Assembly (NCBI GenBank): GCA_947561585.1
Contig: CANNZV010002464.1
Coordinates: forward strand, 38,169 to 102,168
Direction: 5' to 3'
From: Caprella mutica
Taxonomy: Eukaryota; Arthropoda; Malacostraca; Amphipoda; Caprellidae
DNA length: 64,000 nt
Shown: in pieces, positions 31,962-43,512 of the stretch
How the letters are laid out: each line of letters begins with the position of its first letter
Numbering within the stretch: position 1 is the stretch's first letter
The notes under the pieces: model-generated
Databases searched by the model: none
Told to the model about the DNA's origin: nothing
Seen by the model: only the letters and a program-made list of their open reading frames with translations
Position numbers and translations under genes: made by a program

Positions 31962-32686
31962 CAAGTAATAAAGCATGTCCAAACTCGCCATTTTAATGGT
32001 GAGTTTGTGACAATTATTTTGAGCTCTTCAAATGTAAATGGCCAAGTAAAAAAGCATGTCCAAACTCGCCATTTTAATGGCGAGTTTGTGACAGTTATTT
32101 TGAGCCCTTCAATTGCAAATGGCGAGTTTTATCTATTTTTATCCTATGCCCAGAGTGGAATAATAACTCATTTCAGATTGACTAGTAACTCTGTTAGGAA
32201 TTTAGAATGAACAAAAATTACTCATTGTAACATTTTTAACCCTAAAAAATGCAGAAATTAGTAAATTATTTTATAAATTTCAACTCCGCAGTGAAAACTA
32301 ATGAAAAATAGGTCATTTAAGCTTCACAATTGGGTTTGTTGTGATGCTAAACATCACTAATGGGAATGCATGAAGTTAGGAGTAACTCTGTTAGAATTTA
32401 TGTTTTCCAGTCTGGTCCTATGCTACAATGTAATTTTGGAGAGAATTTATGGAAATTTGATCGTTTTGGAGAGAATTTGTTGAATTTTGGAGAGACAAAT
32501 GGTGAGTTTATGAGACATACAATTTTACTTGGGTAAATGGCGAGTTTTATCTATTTTTCTCCTATGCTACAATGTTATTTTGGAGAGAATTTATGAGAAT
32601 TTGATCATTTTGGAGAGAATTTGTTGAATTTTGGAGAGAGCTGGAGAGATAAATGGCGAGTTTAAGAGACATACTATTTTACTTGG
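31962..32686. mobile_element. Cluster of family C copies
   Basis: A fragment begins CCAAGTAATAAAGCATGTCC at 31962. A second copy starts at 32042 (CCAAGTAAAAAAGC), is interrupted at about 32147-32408 by unrelated sequence and ends TTTTACTTGG at 32532. A third fragment from GTAAATGGCGAG ends ATTTTACTTGG at 32686. Confidence 0.7.
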
Positions 32687-32699
32687 TGACCTATTAGAG

Positions 32700-34977
32700 C
32701 TAGAGAGGCTGAGATTTTCAAAATAAGAGTTTTTTTGGGCACAAGAACCCTTTGCAAGTTTGCACCAACTTTCATGCAAATCTGACGGGGTGTGGTCACT
32801 GTGGTGTTAACCCGGTCCGGCGGTCCCTTGATCCACTTGTCCTGGAATCATGGAATGCGTCTGAATGCCCTCCATAATCTAATCATTTTATGATAATAGT
32901 AATAATTTATTAAATTATCCAGTGGGTTCTTTAATAATATACCTAATACTAACCATTTAGAGAGTCAAATACTTGTTCTTTGACAAAGTTCTTCATGATT
33001 CAAAGAAATCCAATTAAAATATAAAATCTTGAATTCTAGGTCAACTTGTCAAGGAAGGTAAGCCTAGTCCTAGGCATGAATTAAATAGTTTAACTACCTA
33101 TTTAATTCATGGTCCTAGGTAGTAAGTTAGACTAACGCTACTATAACTAGTTAAATAGTTATTAACAGTTGCTGACAACTTAAAAATCAAATTAGTTACA
33201 TGATGAACATGCATATATATAATACACTCAGCACTCTATAGTCGAATCACATGAAAGTATATTCAATTATATATTTACAACCAGTTGTGTAATATGAAAT
33301 TTTTGTACCAAAATATAAACAAAATTTTTTGGATGTGCCGCGAATGATATATTTTACCCTAAACTTTGATGTAAGTTACTCTAAAAAAATATTTGAAGTT
33401 ATAAATTAATAATGATAGGAAACCAAATTCATTGTCAAGAAATATATAAGGAAAATAAATTAATTTTAGTTATATTTCATGTGCTTACTATTATTTTTAA
33501 AGCTTGTTCTGAATCAGAATTAAATGCGCGAGTGGTTCTGGGTTAAGTCATACTTTCGACCGCTTTATTTCTTACTTCTACATTCAAAAATGCTGTAAAT
33601 TTGAATTATTATTTGCTGAATCATTTTTTGCTCACGATGTAACTGATCATTTTAAATGTCTGTTGATAGAAACATACCTAACCTTTTTACACGTCGCACG
33701 ATCGTTGACACAAACTCACAAAGTGGGTGCGCGACCCAATTGCGATTACAACTTTATGTAAAATAACCTCAAAATACAAATACATATTATAGAATTTAAA
33801 CGAGATCTAGGTATATGGTTTAACAAAACTATAAATATTGAAAGTTGTCCCTATCCACTAGGACCACTACAAGGTGATCCAAAGAGACATGAAGTCCTTG
33901 TAGAAGATGGGATAATGAAAGCAAAGATATGTAATATAATATCTTTGGTGAAAGTAGGATTCATTCGCTAAATCGACATCTCTGCTACCACAGGTAACCG
34001 TATCGACTCAGCGCATTGATGGCAAGGATAGACATCAATGGATGAAATGAAAATATAACAAAAAGACAATAAGGGATCGTCATTGATGATTCTAAACCAT
34101 ACTGTCTGAAAATCAGACCCTGCATCCATAAACATGAAAAGAGGTAAAAAAAATTAGTTAATAAGTCATCGATGACCGAGGTTGGAATTCATAATTTCAT
34201 TGTACGTACTAGCCATGTTAATATATCAAAACATGGATCGAATTTGACAATGCTAAGTTTAAGGAACATGTAGTAATTACACAATATTTCATTCTATTTA
34301 TAAACTAGTTTCCGAGGATTCAAATCTTCTATTTGAGAGGGTAAAATTTAACAGTGAAACGCACTGGTAGCCATCAAACAGAAATTACACTACAGTGAAA
34401 CTCTCGAGTTAAGAAGTACCTAGGTACCTATTGGTTTGAATGGTTTCTTAATAACTCAGAGCCACTTCACAACTCTGGTATACGTATAGTTTTCAATGAT
34501 AGAAATCTTGGAGAAAACTTAACTCTTCGAGGGATAACTAGCATGAAAAAAGGATTTTTATTGATTAAAAGTACAAGAAAATGAACAATAATTCATAGAG
34601 CCCTTCTATAATGATAGAGTATTTTCGGGTATGACATATATCGTTTTCTATAATTTAAGCATAGAAAATACTTCATAACGGAGGGGCATTTCATAATTCA
34701 GGTCCTTCATTACTCGAATGCTTCAAACTCAGGAGTTTTGCTGTATAAATGAGCAGTACCTAGCCAAAATTAAACGAAAAATCAGTTCAGTACATTTAAT
34801 CAAGTAATATTAATTCTTAGAAATACTATATAAAATAAAAGTTACGCCTCGTCACAAGTTGAGAATTAAAGATGTTATGGGTTCTCAACTGGTAACTATT
34901 AGGAACAACCACTATTGGTGAAGTACGGTACGTATTGAAATTTACATATTGTAGCTAAATATAATTGAGAAGTGAAC
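32700..34977. other. AT-rich intergenic sequence between DTL and RPS19
   Basis: This interval is not obviously repetitive. It should contain the promoter and first exon of DTL, but I could not choose an exon with confidence. A GTGAGT donor with an open frame on the minus strand near 33715 was the only candidate, and its phase does not fit. Confidence 0.4.
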
Positions 34978-35467
34978 TTAAAGGGGCTGTTCAGTCAATT
35001 TTTGTTTTCATAATATTAATGTTGAACGATCACTTAGTAAGAATAAAACATTCTTGTAGAATTAAACGGTTGAAAAAAATATAATAAGCGATATATATCA
35101 TATTTTATAAATTCGATTTAGTTCCTGCGTCCTCCTACAGATGGCGCCACCACTCTGTTCTATTTGTTTACATTTTACAGCTGATAACATGTGAACAATT
35201 TTAACTAAATCTCGAAGGACAGTTTTCAATTTCACAAATTCTTCAAACATATAATAACAGATTCAAGTCTGGGACTGGTTATCATTTTGTTTACGTACTA
35301 CAATGATTAGTTACGCGGTCCACAGATGGCGCCACTAATTTACAATATACTTTTTATATAAACATTTCTAAAATCAACGAATATTCTTAAGTTACATAAA
35401 TAAATATACTAAACCGATTTAGGACCAATTTGGCGATAGTTTGATTTTGACTGAACTGCCCCTTTAA
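34978..35467. mobile_element. Foldback element with TTAAAGGGGC ends and two AGATGGCGCC motifs
   Basis: TTAAAGGGGCTGTTCAGTCA at the left is mirrored by TGACTGAACTGCCCCTTTAA at the right. The interior has CAGATGGCGCCAC twice in the same orientation (about 35138 and 35323). The motif resembles the core bound by arthropod CTCF. TTAA at both ends would fit a piggyBac-type target. Confidence 0.75.
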
Positions 35468-35870
35468 GGCCCGTTTACACGCTACGATAAATAGGAGCGA
35501 TTTATTGGACACAGAAATCGCAACAATTTATCAGATGATTGAGACAGTGTTTACACGCAACGATTTTTACTCCAATATCTTTATTTTTCACTAGCCGTCA
35601 TGGACGAAACATTATGATGATTTGCATTTGGAATGTGTTTAGCATTATATATTGAGTTAGATTGCAACGATTTATTGGAACCCTGTTTACACGTTCAAAC
35701 TTATCGTTACGATTCGTATAAATTTGAGCCTGCTGGCACCAACCACACGATCCAATTCCAACTCCAATTAATCGCTACGATCACCTGTTTACACGTACTG
35801 ATAAATTGCAACAACCTCATCATTACGATAAATCGCTTCAATTTATCTAAGCGTGTAAACGAGCCTTTAC
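35463..35870. mobile_element. Foldback element with GGCCCGTTTACACG ends
   Basis: AAGGCCCGTTTACACGCTAC is mirrored by AGCGTGTAAACGAGCCTTT. The word GTTTACACG recurs in several places inside, as do CGATAAAT words. It overlaps the right end of the preceding foldback element. Confidence 0.75.
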
Positions 35871-36542
35871 ATTGAAATGAAGCTATGTCGACTTTAATTA
35901 ATTAGCTGTAAAAACTTAATAAATGTAGATACAATGGCGCCATAAGTTTCCATTTATCAAAAAGATATTCCCATTTCAGATTAAGGAATTATCGATAAAA
36001 TTGGTACCATAGAACCTTTTTTGAGTGTATTGCCCCTTAAAAATAGGTGCTTTTTTTATTTTTAGAGATTACTTTGCTGAAGTGTATGCAGTTCTACTTC
36101 AGGTTGGGAGGATATTTTTTAAGGTTGAGTTCGACTATGAATGGATAAATGGGAATGTATAAGCATTACGTTTAAAAGATTAGCAAGTTATCAAGTCAAA
36201 ATTCACTTACCTTTTCTTAATAATAAACCCATCATTTAGTGATCTGAATACCCAGAAAAAACGAGACTTAACTCATTCAAATTCTAAACCAGAGAGCAAA
36301 GTATGAATTTCTTTCTTTACCAATCTAATTTCATACATCTTACAAAGAAACGTTACTTTTTATCAAATGTTACAGGAAAACACTCAATTGGTTAATTTTG
36401 TAAATATATCTAGAAGAGACAAAAACATACACAATCTATAAACAAAATTGTAAATAAATATTGATCAAAACATAGCTTTCCGCAACTTTTCGAATGTAAT
36501 AAAAATGTGGATAATGAGAGTTCGATTCATTCAAGAAATCAT

Positions 36543-37928
36543 TTATTTCTTTGCGGCCTTGCCCTTTTTGGCGGGCTTTTCAGCCTTGGGGGCAGCTTCG
36601 ACAACTGGCTTAGGTGCAGCAGGCTTCTTGGCAGTGATATTGAGAACCTTGGGCTTCCTTCTGGCCTTAGCCTTCCTGGTGACAGCCTTGATCTGTTGAA
36701 AGGTGTGAGCATTAGTTAAATGTTGAGTTTTTACTTATATCAGTAGACTAAATAATCTACTAATATTTCTGTTGATTTGGAAGATTAATATAATTCTATG
36801 TGGCATAATTGAGTATTTCTAAGACCATATACATCTTTCGCCATGTTCATATCAAGAGTAAAATGCGAGATGAGAACATCCAATGAGAATGTAAACAGTT
36901 TATCAGGAAGACAGATTAAAACTATAGTGGGAAAACATTATTTGATAATTAAATGAATAAAGCATGGCCCAATCTTGACCTTCAATAATATAACCATGAA
37001 TGTTTTTTCGAGTCACTACTCAACTATTAATTATTGAAGAAGTTATCAAATCTTCTAAGAAACAAACCACAACATTTCTCAATTTTGAAACTAACCTGTG
37101 AGGCAATTCTGTCAAGATCTCTGTGTCCCTGGGAGGTGAGGGATCGGCCACCATTGGGGGTCTTCTCAATAAGTTTGAGGCTCTCCAGAGTCTGGAGGGT
37201 CTTGCGAGCCAGAGATCCTGATCCCTTCACGAAGTGGTTGGGCCTGGTACCTCTTCTTTCCCGTCCTAGAAGAATAAAGAATTAAATTAACTTTTTTATT
37301 TCTTAGCAAATTTTAATATAGTATTCAAAAACTGACAGAACTGAGTTTCTTTTTATTGTTGGACACAAGAAATATTTCTGCAAAATAAGGAAAATTACAT
37401 TTGCTACAAGATATTTATTATGTATATGAAATATACTATATTCAGTAAGAAGATCACCTTTTCAATTGATATTAGAGTGAGAATAGTAGCTAGTAGGCAA
37501 TATGAAAGTGAACATTTATAAAATAATTTCAATAGCAAGCCTTACCTCCAAAGATTTTCTTTAGGGATCCTACTCCGACTGGGTTTCTGACGTAGATGTG
37601 TCTGGCAGTGGCAGCAACACGGACGAAGTACCAGTCAGGGTCGAAGGGAGCAAGTTCCTTCATTTTACCGGTCTGTGGAATGGATATGTTTGAACTACTA
37701 AACTGAGACATAACCTATTTTATCTTTCTCTGAGTGAACAAAGTTATTTTCAATTTTTTTAATAAGAATTCTTAGAACAGAGAAAGCTAACAATTTTGAT
37801 ATTTCAGTACCAACCTTGACAAGATCAACCCATTCAGGCTGCTTTACTTTGCCAGATTTTTTGAAGAAACGAGCCAGGGCCTTAACGTACACCTGCTGGT
37901 TGACATCTTTCACTGATACACTAGGCAT
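36543..37928 (-). CDS. RpS19: Ribosomal protein eS19 (RPS19), complete coding region
   Basis: Four coding exons on the minus strand: 37928..37815, 37672..37546, 37265..37096 and 36692..36543. They give 561 bases, or 186 residues plus stop. The start [19 protein letters not shown] follows an acceptor (TTCCAG) just one base upstream, so a non-coding 5' exon must exist but was not found. Landmarks are [43 protein letters not shown] and [16 protein letters not shown]. The protein is a small-subunit component needed for 18S rRNA maturation and 40S assembly. Compared with the 145-residue human protein it has a C-terminal alanine/lysine/proline-rich extension ending GKAAKK, as in many arthropod eS19 proteins. 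Codon use is clearly GC-richer than the surroundings, as expected for a highly expressed gene. Confidence 0.97.
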
Positions 37929-37929
37929 T

Positions 37930-38700
37930 CTGGAACAGAAAGATAGAATTAGATTTCAGAACAAAGCACAGTTCACTCACTGTATTTACATTATAAATGA
38001 GAATGGTTTTCAGTTAAAATGATTAGATCTGTATTTGGGAGAATCACTAATTATTTTTGAAACTTGGAAATCTGGAGCATATTGTGCAGGATGATACACA
38101 GGCCACAGCCACTTTTTTGTTGCATTTTTCACTGATAGTTATATGAAGAATATGTACATCATAGACAGAGTCACAAAGTTTCAACAATTAAGTCAATTAG
38201 TTTTCAAATTATGCATCAATATAAAAAACTGGACCAGGACTGTTCGAGGGTTAAAAAATAGAGCTGGTTTTTCAAGGGTTAAAAATTGAGCCGGTTCTCA
38301 ATAATGCTACAAATTGAAACATGGCACACAATAATATGTCTACCCATCACAGGGAAGATAGATGTGTTCATTTCTAAGAACATGGGAGCTGTACTAAGAT
38401 TCATTTAATTTATTAGGAGTTCAACAATTCATTGGGAATTCTGATTGAAAAGAAAAATTTTATAAAGAAATTTTCACAGCACTGCTAATAATGATCCAAT
38501 TTAATTCAGAGAAATATGATCTAATTTAATCATTGAAAGTAAACAATAGACTCAAGAGAGTGCAACTGTCATTATGCAACATGTTTCAGAGTGTGGCAAG
38601 AAAGTCACCAGCCCAACTGTAATACTGTCCTAAATGTTCAAAATTAACATTGTAGCATAGGAAAATAAGTAGATTATCATCTCCATTTTCAATTCATAAT
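37930..38700. other. Upstream of RPS19, first intron or promoter
   Basis: A GTGAGT on the minus strand near 37978 would leave a 49-base intron, which is very short. I could not decide where the 5' untranslated exon and promoter lie. Confidence 0.35.
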
Positions 38701-38785
38701 CTCGAAAGGATAATAATTGCCCAAAACTCGACAAAAAAATGGAGAAAAGACAAGCTTTGTTACCTGGCCTGTCTCATATCTGAGG

Positions 38786-39500
38786 GCCAGACTGTGTTTC
38801 ATGGTAAATTCCACCTACACTATTATGATGGAATTTATTCTTTTTAAAAAGAATATTCTAGCAAAGTCAGTCGATTTAAGCTATTTATTTCTATATTCCT
38901 ATTAATTTTTGGTGGTCAAAATGTCTGTGGATCAGCCAAATCATTGGGAATATGTTGGTGAAAAGTAAAGTGGGATTTTGCCAGTATTCAAAATATGGGA
39001 TGTTGTTGCAGACATTTCCTATCATCTTATTCACCTATGCTACAATCCAGTCTGCAAAGCATGCACAATCAGTATTCAGATATTTAATTTTTGGAACAAT
39101 TCATCTCCAAAATGGCCAAAAATCTCAAAATACTTTACTCTCCAATAATTACATGTAAACACAGGAATTTTTTTCACGAGACTAATTTTAAAGCCTCAAT
39201 AGTTGCCAGATGAACTTCATGCATCTTTGGCAGACTGGGCTACACTTATTTTGCCAGGTAATGAAAGATGTCCAAACAGTTGGAAACTCACCATGTTAAT
39301 AACTTAATGGCAAATTTGTGAGTTATTTTGACCCCTTAAATTGCAAATGACTAAAAATATCTATTTTTCTTCTATGCTAAAATTTTATTTGAGAATTAAT
39401 GATAATTTAATCATTTTGGAGGAATTTGGTGATTTTTTTGAGAAAGCTGGAGCCTGGAGAGAGTAAAGGACTTTATGAGCCATGTTACAGAGTATGTCAG
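38786..39500. mobile_element. Family B fragment and family C copy containing F
   Basis: CCAGACTGTGTTTCATGG begins a degraded B copy. An F element (39047-39238, CCAGTCTGCAAAGC to GGCAGACTGG) is flanked by GCTACAAT and GCTACACT (7 of 8), which lies in the core of a family-C element. A further C copy with CCAGGTAATGAAAGATGTCC follows at 39255-39490. Confidence 0.65.
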
Positions 39501-39989
39501 TTAAAGCCCATTAATTGTTGTATATTTTAGTAGGTCAAAACTCAAGAGATGTCAAATTAGCTTTAAATTTTGAATCAATTCCTATGTTCCCATGTTAATT
39601 TTGGCTTTGAATCTTCATAAAATGAGCTAAATTTGCCTTGCTCAGAATTTTAGTGAAATTTTGGCTCAAAAATTGCTTACAAGCCTCTGAAACATGGTTT
39701 ATGAGCCTGAGCCATACTATTTTACTTGGGTGGCCAGTGGCAGTAAATTATTATTGCCACTGGCAACTTTGGAGAGCAAGAGATAAAATAAGTTGGAAAA
39801 ACTCTAAATAACTTAAATATTAACAAGCTTGAAGAGATTATAGATACACATGAAGCATAAAAAGGTAAAACCTTCACTAAGAAGTCAAATTTCTTCTATA
39901 AAGTATCTTAAAGGTGGAGGACTTTCCTGCCACACTTTTCTTGGAATATACCACCAAATACAATCTGATAGGTATGTAGAGATGGATTT

Positions 39990-40250
39990 ATCCAGATAAT
40001 AAAGTACGTCCAAACTCGCCATTTTAATGGAGAGTTTGTGACAGCTATTTAAAGCCCTTTAATTGCAAATGGCGAGAAATATTTATATTTTTACTATGCT
40101 TCAATGTCATTTGAAAGAATTTATGATAATTTGTATCATTTTAGAGAGAAATGGAAAGCTTATGAGCCATACAATTTTACTTAGGATTTTATCAGCTTTT
40201 AAAACAAGTCAGTGGGTTTTGAAGTTTTGCAGCACCAAATACAGACTAGG
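39990..40250. mobile_element. Family C copy with a family B tail
   Basis: CCAGATAATAAAGTACGTCC ... TTTTACTTAGG is a C copy. The following TTTTGCAGCACCAAATACAG is the end of a B element. Confidence 0.55.
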
Positions 40251-40587
40251 GGATATGTATCTAAAAATTGAGTGGCACACTACTGTATATTCTATTAGAT
40301 AGGTAATTTGAGAGAAAATTAATGAAATATGGAGTGAATATGATAATTGTTGTAGTAATTTATTACTGACTGTACTTGAATCCAATGTTAATACTACCTA
40401 CACAGTTTAATTCATTGATCAAGATGTTTAATTTGGCATAGAAAATCAAATTTATCCTAGAAAACTTTGATTATTATAATTTTATGGGGTAACCATTGTA
40501 CACTCTGTCTGAAGTCCAGACTGCAGGAACTGGTAAATTGTTCTCCAAGAAATCCTCTATTTTGCCATTTTTTCACATTAAAATTAA

Positions 40588-41345
40588 GGGGACCAACCCA
40601 GCAATTTTGTACTTTTTAACCCAAATTTTTTTTTCTTCTTAGTATTCCTATAACACTAAGGTAGGTGTGTGTAAAATTCTATAACACTAACTACCCCCAA
40701 GACAGTGGGGGAGAGGTTAGAATAGGGGTCAATTGCAGGGAGATTTGGGTAAGGACAGTGAGTCAGGTGGTGCCTGATGATACCCGCATCCTTGGGGGCG
40801 TAATACCGGGATTTGAGAGCCCGTGAGGATTTTTAGCTAAACACACACAAAAAAAATTCAAAATATTATTTTTTCTTATTATTGCTCTCCTCACAGGTTC
40901 TTATTATTGCACACTGAATTGCGGAAACGAGTAATTCGATAAATTGATATATTTTTTGCATACATTTTGTTATTATCGTTATTAATATAGTCTGATAACT
41001 GTTTACTATCATTATAATATAGTATCAACAGTTAAAATCAATTAACAATTGAAAAAACATCAATTACTCAGTTTACTCTAATCACTTTGCTCTATCAGAG
41101 GAAATTGCGGAAATAGAGTAATTCGATAGAACTATATATTTTTTGCATACATTTTGTTTTTATTGTTATTAATATGGTATCCTATCATTAATTATCACAT
41201 CTTAACGTGTCAACAGTTAAAAGACATTAACAATTAATGAATTACTCAGTTTACTTGAATTACTCGTTTCCGCAATTCAGCCAATTTTAATTACTCGGTT
41301 TACTCGAAATACTCGTTTCCGCAATTCAGTGTGCGTCCCTGAACA
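40588..41345. mobile_element. Mixed repeats: GGGGACC fragment and inverted AATTGCGGAAACGAG blocks
   Basis: TTAAGGGGACCAACCC resembles the left end of the element at 27777. A GC-richer block (40730-40835) of unknown nature follows. From 40915 to 41335, GAATTGCGGAAACGAGTAAT and its inverse ATTACTCGTTTCCGCAATTC alternate, giving a foldback structure. Boundaries are uncertain. Confidence 0.5.
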
Positions 41346-41694
41346 GTTCCAAATGTTGCAACTTTCCTTTTCAATTTTTTCAAAATCTTAAACAGTTTTG
41401 AAGTTACGACTTAGCAGTTTTTTGCATTCAATGCTTCTGTAAATGTTCTCCAAAATATCGGAATAGATTTTTGATTGAGAACTTCATTTAAAAAAAATGA
41501 ACTTTTTTTGCAATACGTGAAAAAAATTTTGTTTCAAAAAATAAAAATTGGCTTACAATTTTCCAGCCTCTGAAACATGGAATGTAAATATAGTAGGAAA
41601 TTAATGATTGTTCGCACAGAAAATGTTAAGAATGTCCCATATTATGCAGATTTGTCTGAAGTCAGTGAGGTTTAAATTTATCAGTTAGATGTAT

Positions 41695-41900
41695 CAGGGG
41701 GCATGCCGCCCCCCGAACCCCACTACCAGGTCTGGCAGGTCATTAAACAATCAGCTCTCTCCGAAATAACATTGTAGCATAGGAGAAAAATAGATAAAAC
41801 TTGCCATTTGCAATTGAAGGGCTCAAAATAACTATCACGAACTCGCCATTAAAATGGCGAGTTTGGACATGCTTTATTACTTGGTTGAAATCATTGATAG
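41695..41900. mobile_element. G/C-run block joined to a family C fragment
   Basis: GGGGGGCATGCCGCCCCCCG and GGCAGGTCATTAAACAATCA match a block also found at 52460-52563 and 61175-61290. It joins a reversed family-C fragment (TTTATTACTTGG end at about 41883). Confidence 0.6.
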
Positions 41901-42171
41901 AGTTACCAGATTGTATTTGATGGTAAATTCTAATGATATCTCTGAAGATATTCAATATATCTAATAAAAAAATTCCTGCAATGTCGGAGGATATTTAGCA
42001 ATTAATTCCTATATTACCATTAATTTTTGGAGGAGAAACTGGAAAAATGTTGGAGGACTAGTAGTCAATAGACAAATTGATGAAAAATGTTGGCAGCTAT
42101 TTCTCAGATTTTTGAAAAAGTCAGGAGTTTAGTGCACCAAATACAAACTGGATAGAGTACAGTGGTGTGCC

Positions 42172-42413
42172 CCAGTCTGTATTTGGGGCACAAAATTCCA
42201 CTGACTTTTTAAAAGTTGAAAAAATCTACCATAAATTTCTATTAATTTGGCTGATCCAGCAACTTTTTTCTAACTTATCCACCGAAAATTAATGGTAACA
42301 TAGGATTATTGGAATAAATTGCTATAAAAATCCACTGACTTTGCCAGAATATTATTTTCAAAGGGCAAAAAATTCAGACATTTCGGTGAAAATTACCACG
42401 AAATACAGACTGG
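42172..42413. mobile_element. hAT-like MITE, family B, TSD GGTGTGCC
   Basis: The element runs from CCAGTCTGTATTTGGGGC to CGAAATACAGACTGG and is flanked by the perfect duplication GGTGTGCC (42164-42171 and 42414-42421). The core is AATTAATGGTAACATAGG. Confidence 0.9.
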
Positions 42414-42530
42414 GGTGTGCCACTCAGCTTTTAGGTACTGTTGGACTGGCGCAGACTTTGCTGCCTTTGCAGACTGGCATGCCTTCTAAGGAATAGTACG
42501 GCAGTGTCTGCACCAGATTGTACCTATTTG

Positions 42531-42989
42531 CCAGTCTGCAGACTGAGAATGAGTCTCTTCTCCCGCAGACTTTTATTTGAGAGAGAGCTACTCTCTGACT
42601 CTCAGCAGAAGATACAGAATCTCCCGCAGGCTCGCAGCTAAATTATTGGTAACACCTAGTAATGAAGCATGTCCAAACTCGCCATTTTAATGGCGAGTTT
42701 GTGACAGTTATTTTGAGCCCATCAATTGCAAATGGTGAGTTTTATCTATTTTTCTCCTATGCTACAATGTTATTTTGGAGAGAATTAATGATAATTTGGT
42801 CATTTTGGAGAATTTGTTAAATTTTGGAGAGAGCTGGAGAGACAAATGGTGAGTTTATGAGACATACTATTTTACTTGGTGGTAACATAGGAATTAATTC
42901 AAGAACTCCCGCAGAGATCTCTAATTTCTAAAATTCAGTCAAAAACTTCCGCAGAGTCTTGGAAAAATGTTCCATATTCTGCAGACTGG
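42531..42989. mobile_element. Family A MITE with nested family C, TSD TGGTAACA
   Basis: The A element (CCAGTCTGCAGACTGAG to ATTCTGCAGACTGG) has flanks CCTATTTG and CCTATTAG. Exactly in its core, the C element 42655-42879 (CCTAGTAATGAAGCATG to TTTTACTTGG) is inserted, with the perfect duplication TGGTAACA (42647-42654 and 42880-42887). Confidence 0.9.
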
Positions 42990-42999
42990 CCTATTAGGA

Positions 43000-43512
43000 T
43001 TTAGGTGGTAAATTCTAATGATACCTATGTGGCCGGTGGCCCAGTTTGAATTTCGTGCATTGAACTCCTGACTTTTTCAAAAATCTAAGAAATAGCTGCT
43101 AACATTTTACATCAATTTGTCTAGTTCTTTTAACATTTTTCCAGTTTTCCCTCTCAAAATTAATGGTAATATAGGAATTAATAGCTAAATATCCTCTAAC
43201 ATTGCAAGAATTTGTTATTTGAGTAATTGAATATCTCCTAATATATCATTGGAATTTACCACCAAATACAATCTGGGAGACTGGGATCATAGGTATGTCA
43301 GGAGATATTCAATTTCACTTAGGTATAAAAAAATTTCTGTAATCTCTGAGGTTATTTATAGCTATTAATTCCTATTTTACCATTAATTTTTGGAGGGGAA
43401 ACTGGGAAAATGCTGGAGGACTAGACAAATTGATGAAAAATGTTGACAGCTATTTCTCAGATTTTTGAAAAAGTCATGAGTTCAGTGCACGGTGCACCAA
43501 ATACGAACTGGT
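43000..43512. mobile_element. Two family G MITEs in opposite orientation
   Basis: A reversed G copy (CCAGTTTGAATTTCGTGC ... AATGGTAATATAGGAATT ... AATACAATCTGG) is followed by a forward G copy ending GGTGCACCAAATACGAACTGG. Confidence 0.7.

Noticed and set aside
33690..33800. Candidate first coding exon of DTL on the minus strand (ending at GTGAGT near 33715)
   Set aside because: The splice phase does not match the phase needed by the next exon and the peptide does not resemble DTL N-termini.
36505..36719. Plus-strand frames with hydrophobic alanine/leucine-rich translations
   Set aside because: They are antisense to the last coding exon of RPS19, whose lysine/alanine-rich codons read as leucine/alanine on the other strand.
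37930..37978. A 49-base intron upstream of the RPS19 start codon
   Set aside because: Donor and acceptor motifs exist, but the length is at or below the usual minimum and no 5' oligopyrimidine start could be seen next to it.
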